Shown here: in pieces, positions 52,551-60,799 of the stretch
Position numbering within the stretch: the first letter of the stretch is position 1
Layout of the letters: every line of letters begins with the position of its first letter
Notes under the pieces: model-generated
Databases searched by the model: none
Seen by the model: the letters and a program-made list of their open reading frames with translations, nothing else
What the model was told of the DNA's origin: nothing
Assembly: GCA_036525795.1 (NCBI GenBank)
Contig: DATCZS010000148.1
Span: 6,985-70,984 of the forward strand
Length of the DNA stretch: 64,000 nucleotides
DNA from: DATCZS01 sp036525795
GTDB taxonomy: Bacteria; Actinomycetota; Acidimicrobiia; Spongiisociales; ZC4RG35
Direction of reading: 5' to 3'
Position numbers and translations under genes: made by a program

Positions 52551-53983
52551 CCGAGCACCTGCAGCTGATCGGCGGGGATTGGGTCGAGGCCGCGTCCGGC
52601 GGCACATGGGACCTGGTGAATCCGGCCACCGGAGAAGTGATCGAAAAGGTCACCTACGGCGGCGCCGAGGACGCCCGTCGCGCCGTCGACGCCGCCCACG
52701 CCGCGTTCGCGCAATGGTCGCGGACCAGTCCATACGAGAGGGCCGACATCCTCTTCCGCGCTGCGGCCCTGCTGAAGGAGCGAGCGGACGCGTACGCCCG
52801 GGTCACCACCGAAGAGTCGGGCAAGCCCCTCGCCCAGTCGCGGGCCGAATGGCTCTCGGCGCCCAACTACCTGACCTACGCCGGCGAGGAGGCAAAGCGG
52901 GTGGGTGGACGCATCATCCCCGCACGGATCCCCGGGCGCCGGATCGACGTCACCTATCAGCCGATGGGAGTGATCGGCGTGGTGACGTCGTGGAACTTCC
53001 CGATCTACAACATCAATCGAGCGGTCAGTTCGGCCCTGGCGGCGGGATGCACGGTGGTCGTCCGTCCGTCGAGCTTCACCCCGCGATCGGCGATGCTGTA
53101 TGCCAGGGCACTGGCCGACGCCGGTGTCCCTGCCGGTGTCATCAACGTGGTGAACGGCGACTCCCACGGCATCGGCCAACTGATGCTCGACGACCTCAGG
53201 GTTCGCAAGCTGGGATTCACCGGTTCCGTGGATGTCGGCAAGTTGCTCATGGACGGCGCCTCCCGCACCATCACCAAGCTTTCGCTCGAACTCGGGGGGA
53301 ATGCTCCGGTGCTCATCTTCCCCGATGTCGACGACCTCGAGTCGGTGGCGGCGGCGGGCGTGACCGCCAAGTACCGCAATTGCGGACAGGCCTGCATCGC
53401 CCCTCAGCGCTACTTCGTCCACACCTCGATCCTCGATCGGTTCACCCGGGCGGCGGCAGCCGCCTCCGACCGCGAGCAGGTCGGGAACGGTCTCGACCCC
53501 GCCACGACGGTCGGCCCGCTGATCAACGCCAAGCAGCGCGACCGGGTGGAGCGCATCGTCGCCGAGTCGGTGGGCGGCGGTGCCACCGTTGTGACGGGAG
53601 GGAGCCGCGTGGGTGGACCCGGCTATTTCTACGAACCAACCGTGGTCTCCGATCTCACGGCAGACTCGCCGCTCGCCACCGAGGAGATCTTCGGCCCTGT
53701 GCTGCCCATCATTCCTTTCGACACCACCGAGGAGGCGGTCGCCCTCGCCAACTCGTCGGAGTACGGGCTCGCCTCGTTCGTGTTCACGTCCGATCTGAAG
53801 ACCGCGATCCGGGTTTCCGAAGACCTCGAGTACGGGCTGGTGGGGGTCAACGACTGGTATCCGGTGACACCGGAGGCCCCGTTCGGCGGGTTCAAGCAGT
53901 CGGGCATCGGCCGCGAGTCCGGCGCAGAGGGCGTCCTCGAATACATGGAAGCCAAGACCCGGTACTTCGGGGGTATCGGATGA
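52547..53983 (+). CDS. gabD: NAD(P)-dependent succinate-semialdehyde dehydrogenase
   Basis: Oxidises the semialdehyde made by the upstream aminotransferase, giving succinate for the TCA cycle. The 478-residue aldehyde dehydrogenase has the general base E248 in LELGGNAP, the nucleophile C283 in NCGQACIAPQR, and the C-terminal FGGFKQSGIGRESG. It is coupled by ATGA overlaps to both neighbours. The substrate is assigned from GabD-like sequence and operon context; 4-aminobutyraldehyde is an alternative. Confidence 0.92.
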   Translation: MTEHLQLIGGDWVEAASGGTWDLVNPATGEVIEKVTYGGAEDARRAVDAAHAAFAQWSRTSPYERADILFRAAALLKERADAYARVTTEESGKPLAQSRAEWLSAPNYLTYAGEEAKRVGGRIIPARIPGRRIDVTYQPMGVIGVVTSWNFPIYNINRAVSSALAAGCTVVVRPSSFTPRSAMLYARALADAGVPAGVINVVNGDSHGIGQLMLDDLRVRKLGFTGSVDVGKLLMDGASRTITKLSLELGGNAPVLIFPDVDDLESVAAAGVTAKYRNCGQACIAPQRYFVHTSILDRFTRAAAAASDREQVGNGLDPATTVGPLINAKQRDRVERIVAESVGGGATVVTGGSRVGGPGYFYEPTVVSDLTADSPLATEEIFGPVLPIIPFDTTEEAVALANSSEYGLASFVFTSDLKTAIRVSEDLEYGLVGVNDWYPVTPEAPFGGFKQSGIGRESGAEGVLEYMEAKTRYFGGIG

Positions 53984-55059
53984 GGGGGCGGACCATCCGT
54001 ACGCTCGCCCTCGCCGGCGATCCCCATGCCATGGGCCGGGCGCACGGTCTGGCCCACGCCCTGGAGATCCGTGAGTACGCCGCGGACCGGGTGGCTCGTT
54101 CTGCGGACGGCACGGACTGGGACAGAGACCGGATCCTCGAACTGGCCGACGCCTGTCTTCCCGCCCATCGCCTGTTCTCGCCGTCGCTGTATGCAGAGAT
54201 GGAGGCGATGGCGGAGGCGGCCGGGCTGAGCGTCGGAGAGGCGATGATCGTGGGCGGGTACACCGACTTCATCGATGTCGTCAGGGCCCACGCCGCCGGA
54301 GGGCGGGTGGAAGACACCTGCACGGCGGTGATCGTGCCCGACCATCGGACCAGCCATGGCGGCTTCCTCGCCCAGACCTGGGACATGCACGCCTCTGCCA
54401 CCGACCACATCGTGATGCTGGATGTGCGCCCAGACGATGGTCCCCGCGCCCTGGTGTTCTCCACCGTCGGCTGTCTCGGACAGATCGGGATGAACGATCG
54501 GGGAATCGCCGTGGGTATCAACAACCTGACCGCTGCAGACGGCCGCGTCGGAGTCACCTGGCCGTTCGTGGTCAGGGCGGTGCTGGCCCAGTCGACGTTC
54601 GATGACGCCCTGAGTTGCATCGTCGACGCCCCCGTGTCCGGCGGTCACAGCTTCCTGCTGCTCTCCGCAGACGGCAGGGGTGCGGTGACCGAAGCGATGC
54701 CCACCAGCCGGCATGTGACAGAGCTGGCGGCCGAGCCGCTGTTCCACACGAATCACTGCCTGGCGCCCGCCACCGTCGCAGTCGAGGGCCCCAGACCGGC
54801 GGAGCTGGTTCGCTCCTCGGTCGATCGGCTCCGTGACGCCGCCGACCTCCTTCTCGCCGGCGAGATCGATTCAGACCGGCTGATGGCCCTCACCAGGGAC
54901 GAGTCGTCCATCTGCCGCCACCCCGAGCCGCCGTTCGACTACGAGTCGTGCGGTGCGGCGATCATGCGCCCCGCCACCGGTGACTTCTGGGCGTGCTGGG
55001 GCGTCCCGTCCGAGAACGACTACGAGCACTTCGGACTCGAGATGGTGGAGTCCGGATGA
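53980..55059 (+). CDS. C45-family acyltransferase / amidohydrolase (isopenicillin N acyltransferase-like)
   Basis: A 359-residue Ntn-fold protein. The nucleophile is probably C114 in RVEDTCTAVIV, which would be exposed by autocatalytic cleavage, followed by GFLAQTWDMHA, GCLGQIGMNDRGIAVGINNL and EPLFHTNHCL, all features of the C45/acyl-CoA:6-APA acyltransferase group. Most bacterial members have unknown substrates. Its place between GABA catabolism and polyamine uptake genes, with ATGA overlaps on both sides, suggests it hydrolyses or makes an N-acyl (acetyl or glutamyl) polyamine or GABA derivative; this is inference. Confidence 0.85.
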   Translation: MRGRTIRTLALAGDPHAMGRAHGLAHALEIREYAADRVARSADGTDWDRDRILELADACLPAHRLFSPSLYAEMEAMAEAAGLSVGEAMIVGGYTDFIDVVRAHAAGGRVEDTCTAVIVPDHRTSHGGFLAQTWDMHASATDHIVMLDVRPDDGPRALVFSTVGCLGQIGMNDRGIAVGINNLTAADGRVGVTWPFVVRAVLAQSTFDDALSCIVDAPVSGGHSFLLLSADGRGAVTEAMPTSRHVTELAAEPLFHTNHCLAPATVAVEGPRPAELVRSSVDRLRDAADLLLAGEIDSDRLMALTRDESSICRHPEPPFDYESCGAAIMRPATGDFWACWGVPSENDYEHFGLEMVESG

Positions 55060-55682
55060 GCGAGTTCCGGTACGTCAACCTCACCGAGGAGCTCGCCGCC
55101 CGATGCGCAGCTCTCGAATTGGTCGCCTTCCCCCACGCAAACCCCGAAGACCTGCTGTCCGAAGTGGACTTCCGGGCCTACGCCCGCACCTTCGCGGAGG
55201 GCTTCTTCGTGTGCATCGACGGCGACCGGGTCGTGGGCCAGGCCGGAGGGATCTTCCTCGACTTCGATTTCGACGAGCACCAGCACACCATCGCCGAGAT
55301 CACGGGCGAACATCAGTGCGGAAACCACGATCCCGATGGGGAGTGGTACTACGGGACGGACATGGTCGTCGACCCGGCATATCGGCGACGCGGCATCGGC
55401 AGCCACCTGTACGGTTTGCGTCAGGATCTGGTGAGAAGGTACAACCGGCGCGGGATCATCGCCGGCGGCCACATGCCCGGGTACGCGGACCACAAACACG
55501 CGTTGTCGCCTGCCGAGTACGTGGCGAAGGTGAACGCCCGCGAGTTGTACGACCCGACGCTCACCTTTCAGATGGACAATGGATTCGAGATCAGGGGCCT
55601 TCTGGAGGGCTATCTCGAGGATGAGGCAACGGACAACTGGTCCGCGCTCATCGTCTGGGAGAACCCCGACTTTCGGCCATGA
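55056..55682 (+). CDS. GNAT-family N-acetyltransferase
   Basis: A 208-residue acetyltransferase; the acetyl-CoA-binding segment is DMVVDPAYRRRGIGSHLYGLR. The C-terminal part (GGHMPGYADHKHALSPAEYV, NGFEIRGLLEGYLEDEATDNWSA, split here) resembles GNAT domains found fused to carbon-nitrogen hydrolases. It is coupled to the C45 gene by ATGA and precedes the polyamine transporter, so acetylation of a polyamine or related amine is likely. Confidence 0.88.
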   Translation: MSEFRYVNLTEELAARCAALELVAFPHANPEDLLSEVDFRAYARTFAEGFFVCIDGDRVVGQAGGIFLDFDFDEHQHTIAEITGEHQCGNHDPDGEWYYGTDMVVDPAYRRRGIGSHLYGLRQDLVRRYNRRGIIAGGHMPGYADHKHALSPAEYVAKVNARELYDPTLTFQMDNGFEIRGLLEGYLEDEATDNWSALIVWENPDFRP

Positions 55683-55703
55683 GCGAGATCGGTTCCTGCG
55701 AGG

Positions 55704-55717
55704 ATACGATCCCGTAT
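55704..55717. repeat. inverted repeat ATACG-ATCC-CGTAT before potD
   Basis: A perfect 5 bp inverted repeat in the 72-nt gap between the GNAT gene and potD, the only real gap inside the operon. It overlaps a -10-like TACGAT (55705-55710), so an internal regulated promoter is possible. Confidence 0.4.
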
Positions 55718-55754
55718 TCCGGCACGGTGTCGGAGCGCGAGTGAGGAGGACGAT

Positions 55755-56993
55755 GTGACCGAGATCAAGAGGCGCGGAAGAGGGACGGGCCCCATCACAC
55801 CGGCCGGGCTGTGGCTGCCGAGGAACGCCGTCAGCCGGCGTGATTTCCTCAGGAGGATGGGCGGGGCGGGCGCATTCGCCCTGGCCGGACCGACGTTGCT
55901 CGCCGCGTGCGGCGAAGACGAGACCGCCACGACGACCACCGCCGGCGGGGCGACGACCACTGCCGCGCCTTCCAACGAGTTGTTCGTGGACAACTGGATC
56001 CTCTACATCGACACGACCGAGGATTCACCGGACGGGACGTCGACCATCGACGAGTTCGAGGCCGAGTCCGGCATCGACGTCACCTACACCGAGGGCGTCA
56101 ACTCGAACGAGGAATGGTTCGGGAAGTACCAGGCCCAGCTCGCTGCCGGCCAACCCACCGGCTTCGACATCGTGGTGCTCACCGACTACATGGCGGCCCG
56201 CATGCTGCGGCTGGGATACGCCGAGAAGATCGACAAGGCCAACGTCCCCAACATGGCCAACCTGGTCGACGCCCTCAAGTCGCCCACGTTCGACCCCAAC
56301 CGCGAATACACGCTTCCCTGGCAGTCCGGGTTCACGGGTCTGGCCTACGACATCGACCAGACCGGCGGAGAGCTGAGCAGCCTGGAGGCGATCAAAGACC
56401 CGGCCTTCAAGGGGAAGGTGGGGGTCCTCACCGGGTACCCGGACACGATCGGGCTCCTGCTGCTCATGGAAGGAAAGGACCCCTCCACCGCGTCACTCGA
56501 CGACATGCTCGCCGCCGCGGACGAGCTGGGGAGGCTGGTGTCGGACGGTCAGATCCGGCAGGTGTACGGAAACGAGTACATCGATGCCCTCATCAACGGG
56601 GATCTGGCGGTGTGCTTCGGGTGGTCAGGCGACATCTTCGCCAATCAGGAAGACAGCCCCCAGATCCAGTTCGCCTTCCCCGACGAGGGCGTGATCCTCT
56701 GGACCGACAACATGATGATCCCGAAGGGTGCGGCCAACAAGGCGAACGCCGAGAAGTGGATGGACTTCTACTACCGCCCGGCTGTGGCCGCCGAGCTGGC
56801 CTACTGGGTGTGGTACGTCTCCCCGGTGGACGGGGCCCAGGAGGCGATGGAGGACATCGACCCCGAGTTCGTGGACCAGCCGCTGATCTTCCCGGATGAG
56901 ACCATCCAGGAGAAGTCCTACATCTTCCGGGCGCTCGACGAGGAGGAAGAGACCGCCCTCAACGAGGCGGTTGCCACCGCCACAGGCGTATGA
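55755..56993 (+). CDS. potD: polyamine ABC transporter substrate-binding Tat lipoprotein
   Basis: A PotD-like binding protein of 412 residues. The N-terminus has a twin-arginine motif SRRDFLRRMG (28-37) followed by a hydrophobic stretch and lipobox LLAAC (C52), so it is predicted to be exported folded by Tat and lipid-anchored. After a Thr-rich spacer the binding fold begins with NWILYIDTTEDSP. FDIVVLTDYMAARM and LPWQSGFTGLAYD fit spermidine/putrescine binders. GTG 55755 has GAGGAGG upstream. potA follows with ATGA overlap. Confidence 0.93.
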   Translation: MTEIKRRGRGTGPITPAGLWLPRNAVSRRDFLRRMGGAGAFALAGPTLLAACGEDETATTTTAGGATTTAAPSNELFVDNWILYIDTTEDSPDGTSTIDEFEAESGIDVTYTEGVNSNEEWFGKYQAQLAAGQPTGFDIVVLTDYMAARMLRLGYAEKIDKANVPNMANLVDALKSPTFDPNREYTLPWQSGFTGLAYDIDQTGGELSSLEAIKDPAFKGKVGVLTGYPDTIGLLLLMEGKDPSTASLDDMLAAADELGRLVSDGQIRQVYGNEYIDALINGDLAVCFGWSGDIFANQEDSPQIQFAFPDEGVILWTDNMMIPKGAANKANAEKWMDFYYRPAVAAELAYWVWYVSPVDGAQEAMEDIDPEFVDQPLIFPDETIQEKSYIFRALDEEEETALNEAVATATGV

Positions 56994-58087
56994 CCCAAGG
57001 GCCTGCTTCGACGGCGGGGGGACAACCCCCCGCCGTCGAGATGGTTGATCTCACAAAACGCTTCGGCGAGGTGGCCGCGGTCGACGGTCTCACCCTTGCC
57101 ATCGAGGAGAACCGCTTCTTCGCCCTGATCGGGCCTTCGGGGTGCGGCAAGACCACGACGCTGCGAATGATCGGAGGGTTCGAGGATCCGACCTCGGGCA
57201 CGATCCGGCTGCACGGGGAGGACGTCACCGGCACCAAGCCCTACAAGCGGCCGGTCAACACGGTGTTCCAGAGCTATGCCCTCTTCCCCCATCTGAGCAT
57301 TTTCGAGAACGTGGCCTTCGGGCTGCGCCGTCAGGGCATCGGAGAAGATCTCGACCGCCAGGTCAACGAGATGCTCGATCTGGTCCAGCTCTCTCATGCG
57401 GCCAAGCGGCGTCCTCGCCAGCTCTCCGGCGGCCAGCAGCAGCGGGTGGCGCTCGCCCGGGCGCTGGTCAACCATCCCAAGGTTCTCCTGCTGGACGAGC
57501 CGCTCGGGGCGCTCGACCTGAAACTCCGCAAGGAGATGCAGATCGAGCTGAAGCGGATCCAGCAGGAGGTGGGGGTCACCTTCGTGCACGTGACCCATGA
57601 TCAGGAAGAGGCCATGACGATGGCCGACACGATCGCCGTGATGAACAAAGGTCGGATCGAGCGAATCGGAGAGCCGGCCGAGATCTACGAGGATCCCCGC
57701 ACCGCGTTCGTGGCCGGGTTCCTGGGAGCGTCGAATCTCATGGAAGGCCAGGTGTCCGGCAAGGATTCGCTGGTGCTTCAGGGCGGTCACGTGGTGCGGG
57801 TCGGTCACGGCGCTCTCGCCGGCAGAACCGGGAAGGTGTCGATCGGCGTGCGCCCCGAGAAGATCTATCTGTCGCATGTCGGCGCCGACCGCGAGCAGGG
57901 AAACCGCCTCGAGGGCGTGCTCACCGACCGGTCGTTCATCGGCGTGAGCACGCACTATCTCGTGAAGACCGAAACGGCGGGCGAGCTGGCTGTGGTCGTG
58001 CAGAACATCGGCGCAGAGCGCTTCACCGTCGGCCAGTCCGTTGCCGTCACCTGGTCTCCTTCCCACTCGTTCGTGGTGGGGGAATGA
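56990..58087 (+). CDS. potA: polyamine ABC transporter ATP-binding protein
   Basis: A 365-residue ATPase: Walker A GPSGCGKTT, Q-loop VFQSYALFPHLS, signature LSGGQQQRVALARA, Walker B VLLLDEPLGALD, and a C-terminal TOBE domain from about residue 250 (GVRPEKIYLS). The length and TOBE domain match PotA. It is coupled to potD and potB by 4-nt overlaps. Confidence 0.95.
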   Translation: MTQGPASTAGGQPPAVEMVDLTKRFGEVAAVDGLTLAIEENRFFALIGPSGCGKTTTLRMIGGFEDPTSGTIRLHGEDVTGTKPYKRPVNTVFQSYALFPHLSIFENVAFGLRRQGIGEDLDRQVNEMLDLVQLSHAAKRRPRQLSGGQQQRVALARALVNHPKVLLLDEPLGALDLKLRKEMQIELKRIQQEVGVTFVHVTHDQEEAMTMADTIAVMNKGRIERIGEPAEIYEDPRTAFVAGFLGASNLMEGQVSGKDSLVLQGGHVVRVGHGALAGRTGKVSIGVRPEKIYLSHVGADREQGNRLEGVLTDRSFIGVSTHYLVKTETAGELAVVVQNIGAERFTVGQSVAVTWSPSHSFVVGE

Positions 58088-58971
58088 CGGCGGTTTCCCG
58101 CCTCGATCAGGCCGTCCGGGCCGACAGGAGAAGACGGCGAGTGCCCTACCTCTTGCTGGCCCCCGGGCTGGTGTGGCTGACCGTGTTCTACGTCCTCCCC
58201 ATGTTCCGGCTGGTGATGACATCGCTCCAGGAGGGGTCCCTCGAACAGGGCTACCGGTTCACCGGAAACGTCGAGAGCTACGTCTCGGTCTTCACCACCT
58301 ACCTCCCCCAGTTGCGCAACTCGCTGTTCTTCGCCCTCGGTGCAACCGTCATCGGGTTGATCGTCTCCTACCCGCTGGCCTACGCCATCTCCTTTCACAC
58401 CGGGCGGTGGAAGAGCCTGTTCCTGCTTCTCCTCCTCGTTCCGCTGCTCGTTCCCTTCCTGCTTCGGACACTCGCCTGGAGGGTGATCCTCGCCGACCAG
58501 GGGATGGTCGTCACCTTCCTGAAGACCGTCGGCATGCTTCCAGACGAGGGTGGACGCCTCCTCTCCACCGGGTGGGCGGTGCTGGCCGGCCTCGTCTACA
58601 ACTACCTGGCATTCATGACGCTCCCGATCTACGTCTCTCTGGACAAGATCGAGCCCTCGCTGCTGGAGGCGGCCAGCGACCTGTATGCCACCCCGTGGAC
58701 CGTCTTTCGCAAGGTGACGTTCCCGCTCTCGTTGCCCGGGGTGATCTCCGGCACGCTCCTCACGTTCATCCCCGCCGCCGGCGACTACGTGAACGTCGAA
58801 CTGCTGGGCAATCGCACCTGGACGATGATGGGCAACGTCATCCAGTCCAAGTTCCTGGTCATCATCGACTATCCGGCGGCGGCTGCCATCTCCTTCACGC
58901 TGATGGCGATCGTGGTGACGCTCGTGGTGGTCTACGTGCGCCGGATCGGCACCGAGGAGCTGCTCACGTGA
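58084..58971 (+). CDS. potB: polyamine ABC transporter permease B
   Basis: A 295-residue permease with six transmembrane helices and the EAA loop LLEAASDLYATPWTVFRKVTFPL that docks onto the ATPase. The long N-terminal extracytoplasmic segment (TSLQEGSLEQGYRFTGNVESY) fits PotB. It is coupled to potA by ATGA and to potC by GTGA. Confidence 0.94.
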   Translation: MTAVSRLDQAVRADRRRRRVPYLLLAPGLVWLTVFYVLPMFRLVMTSLQEGSLEQGYRFTGNVESYVSVFTTYLPQLRNSLFFALGATVIGLIVSYPLAYAISFHTGRWKSLFLLLLLVPLLVPFLLRTLAWRVILADQGMVVTFLKTVGMLPDEGGRLLSTGWAVLAGLVYNYLAFMTLPIYVSLDKIEPSLLEAASDLYATPWTVFRKVTFPLSLPGVISGTLLTFIPAAGDYVNVELLGNRTWTMMGNVIQSKFLVIIDYPAAAAISFTLMAIVVTLVVVYVRRIGTEELLT

Positions 58972-59750
58972 AGGCCCGTTACGTCTACCGCACGTTGCTC
59001 GGGTTGGGCCTGGTGTATTTGTTCCTGCCGGTGTTCGTGGTGGTGGCGTTCTCCTTCAACGACCTCCAGGGACGGCGCAACGTGTCGTGGGAGGGGTTCA
59101 CGCTTCGCCACTGGGCCGAGCCGTTCAAGGTGACGGGCCTCGGTGACGCCGTGCTCAACTCGCTCACGATCGCCTTCCTGTCCGCGTTGTTCTCGACCAT
59201 CCTCGGGACGCTGATCGCGCTGGCGCTCGTGCGCTACCGATTCCGGGGCCGGTCGACGACCAATCTCCTGTTGTTCCTCCCGATGGCCAGCCCCGAGGTG
59301 GTCATGGGGTCGGCGCTGCTCACGCTGTTCATCGCCGCCAACGTCGGTCGCGGGTACCTCACGGTCCTCCTCGCCCACATCCTGTTCAACCTGAGCTTCA
59401 CGGTGGTGACCGTCCGCGCCCGGATCGTGGGATTCGATCGTCACCTCGAGGAGGCGGCGATGGACCTCTACGCCAACGAGTGGGAGACGTTCCGCCGGGT
59501 GACGTTGCCCATGATCCTTCCCGGGGTCCTGGCCGCCTTCATGCTCGCCTTCGCCCTCAGCTTCGACGACTTCGTCATCACCAACTTCAACTCCGGTTCG
59601 CTCCAGACCTTCCCGGTCTTCGTCTACGGGGCGTCGCGACGTGGAGTTCCTCCCCAGGTCAACGTGCTGGGGACGATGATCTTCGCGGCGATGGTCGTCG
59701 CCACCGCCATCACCCTGGTGCTGCAGGGTCGACGCCGCGATCGACCGTGA
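58968..59750 (+). CDS. potC: polyamine ABC transporter permease C
   Basis: A 260-residue permease with six helices and EAA loop LEEAAMDLYANEWETFRRVTLP; FALSFDDFVITNFNSG is a PotC signature. GTG 58968 overlaps the potB stop. It is the last gene of the operon that starts at 51186. Confidence 0.94.
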   Translation: MKARYVYRTLLGLGLVYLFLPVFVVVAFSFNDLQGRRNVSWEGFTLRHWAEPFKVTGLGDAVLNSLTIAFLSALFSTILGTLIALALVRYRFRGRSTTNLLLFLPMASPEVVMGSALLTLFIAANVGRGYLTVLLAHILFNLSFTVVTVRARIVGFDRHLEEAAMDLYANEWETFRRVTLPMILPGVLAAFMLAFALSFDDFVITNFNSGSLQTFPVFVYGASRRGVPPQVNVLGTMIFAAMVVATAITLVLQGRRRDRP

Positions 59751-59826
59751 CGCCGCTCGACCCCTACCCGTCCCCGGCCGCCCGAAGCGACCTCTTGTCC
59801 GGTCGCTCGAACCCGTCCGGTCGACG

Positions 59827-60348
59827 GTGAGCGAACCGACCAGGATCGAGGTGCGCGTCGACTCGCTCGACGACCTGTTGGACGAGCGGGATCCGACGCC
59901 GGTACCCGGCAAGGACCTGAACCCGTACGTGAGCGAATTCGTCGTCTCGTGGGCCAAGGAGATCCCGGTGCGGGATCAGCTCGCGATACGTCTGCACGTG
60001 TCTGAGGAGGTCTCCCCCGAACGTGGCCGGCGAGCGGAAGAGTCGATCCGGGCGGCCTTCGAACACGAGATCGGATTGGCGGAGCGCCGGCTCCGGGCGC
60101 TCTTCCGCGAGGGCAGGGTGTCGTTGATGGTGGGGCTCTCGGCCTTGGCGGTGTCTCTGGTCGGTTCCCAGGTCATCGCCGCGAGTGAAGGCGTGGGGGT
60201 CCTTCTCAGGGAGGGCCTGATCGTCGCCGGCTGGGTGGCGATGTGGAAGCCCATTCAGATCTATCTCTACGACTGGTGGCCGATTCGACGCGAGATCCGC
60301 ATCTACCGCCGCCTTGCGCAGGCCCCCGTCGACCTCGTCACCGGCTGA
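59827..60348 (+). CDS. hypothetical two-helix membrane protein
   Basis: I do not recognise the family. The 173-residue protein has a hydrophilic cytoplasmic N-terminal half (residues 1-98) with a charged helix (RAEESIRAAFEHEIGLAERRL), then two hydrophobic helices (about 99-118 and 125-143) and a basic tail containing DWWPIRREIRIYRRL. It starts at GTG 59827, 76 nt after potC, with no clear Shine-Dalgarno. Confidence 0.75.
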   Translation: MSEPTRIEVRVDSLDDLLDERDPTPVPGKDLNPYVSEFVVSWAKEIPVRDQLAIRLHVSEEVSPERGRRAEESIRAAFEHEIGLAERRLRALFREGRVSLMVGLSALAVSLVGSQVIAASEGVGVLLREGLIVAGWVAMWKPIQIYLYDWWPIRREIRIYRRLAQAPVDLVTG

Positions 60349-60521
60349 GGGGGTCGGGGCCAGGGAGCGAAGCGGTGGGCGACGGCCGGTCGCGCCGACC
60401 AGGGATGGGGCGGAAGTACGGATCCGGATGACTAGTGCTTTCGGACTACTCGAGAATGACTCGCAGGTTGTGGGCGTCCCGGTGCCGATGTTTCCGGGAA
60501 GGGGAGGCGGAAGGAGATGGA
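60349..60521. other. 173-bp intergenic region before the secreted repeat peptide
   Basis: It holds a small inverted repeat GGTCG-CGC-CGACC (60388-60400), and TAGT/ACTA (4 bp) flanking GCTTTCGG near 60434-60449. I could not pick a convincing -35/-10 pair. The AAGGAG at 60511-60516 is the ribosome-binding site of the next gene. Confidence 0.4.
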
Positions 60522-60749
60522 GTGAATCGGAGACACCACCCGCACCGCTCGCCGGCGAGGCGGCTCATCGCCGGCATCTCGCTCACGTTGCTGATGCTCG
60601 CCCCCGCCGGCCCGGCCCTGGCGATGCCACCGGACCATGCCGCCTCGCACGCCCCCGTGTTCGAGGCCGACAGCGGCTCCTGGTCCAGCCCGCGGCCCTC
60701 CAGCGGTTCCTGGTCGAGTCCGCGCCCGGGCTCGGGCTCCTGGTCCTGA
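60522..60749 (+). CDS. small secreted peptide with GSWSSPRP repeats
   Basis: A 75-residue precursor: basic N-terminus (NRRHHPHRSPARR), hydrophobic signal core and cleavage site after APAGPALA (residue 34). The mature part of about 41 residues ends in the 10-residue repeat SGSWSSPRPS / SGSWSSPRPG / SGSWS, rich in Ser, Gly, Trp and Pro. GTG 60522 follows AAGGAG by 5 nt, the best start; the longer open frame from ATG 60435 has no such site. No modifying enzyme, protease or immunity gene adjoins it, only a GAF histidine kinase downstream. The function is unknown. Confidence 0.65.
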   Translation: MNRRHHPHRSPARRLIAGISLTLLMLAPAGPALAMPPDHAASHAPVFEADSGSWSSPRPSSGSWSSPRPGSGSWS

Positions 60750-60784
60750 ACGCCCGAGATCACCGACCGCCCCCCGACCCGGGA

Positions 60785-60790
60785 TAGGCT
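60785..60790 (+). promoter_or_regulatory. -10 element TAGGCT of a likely leaderless kinase promoter
   Basis: TAGGCT ends 9 nt before ATG 60800 and only 3 nt before GTG 60794, so it supports the ATG start. Confidence 0.45.
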
Positions 60791-60799
60791 CGTGTGAGC

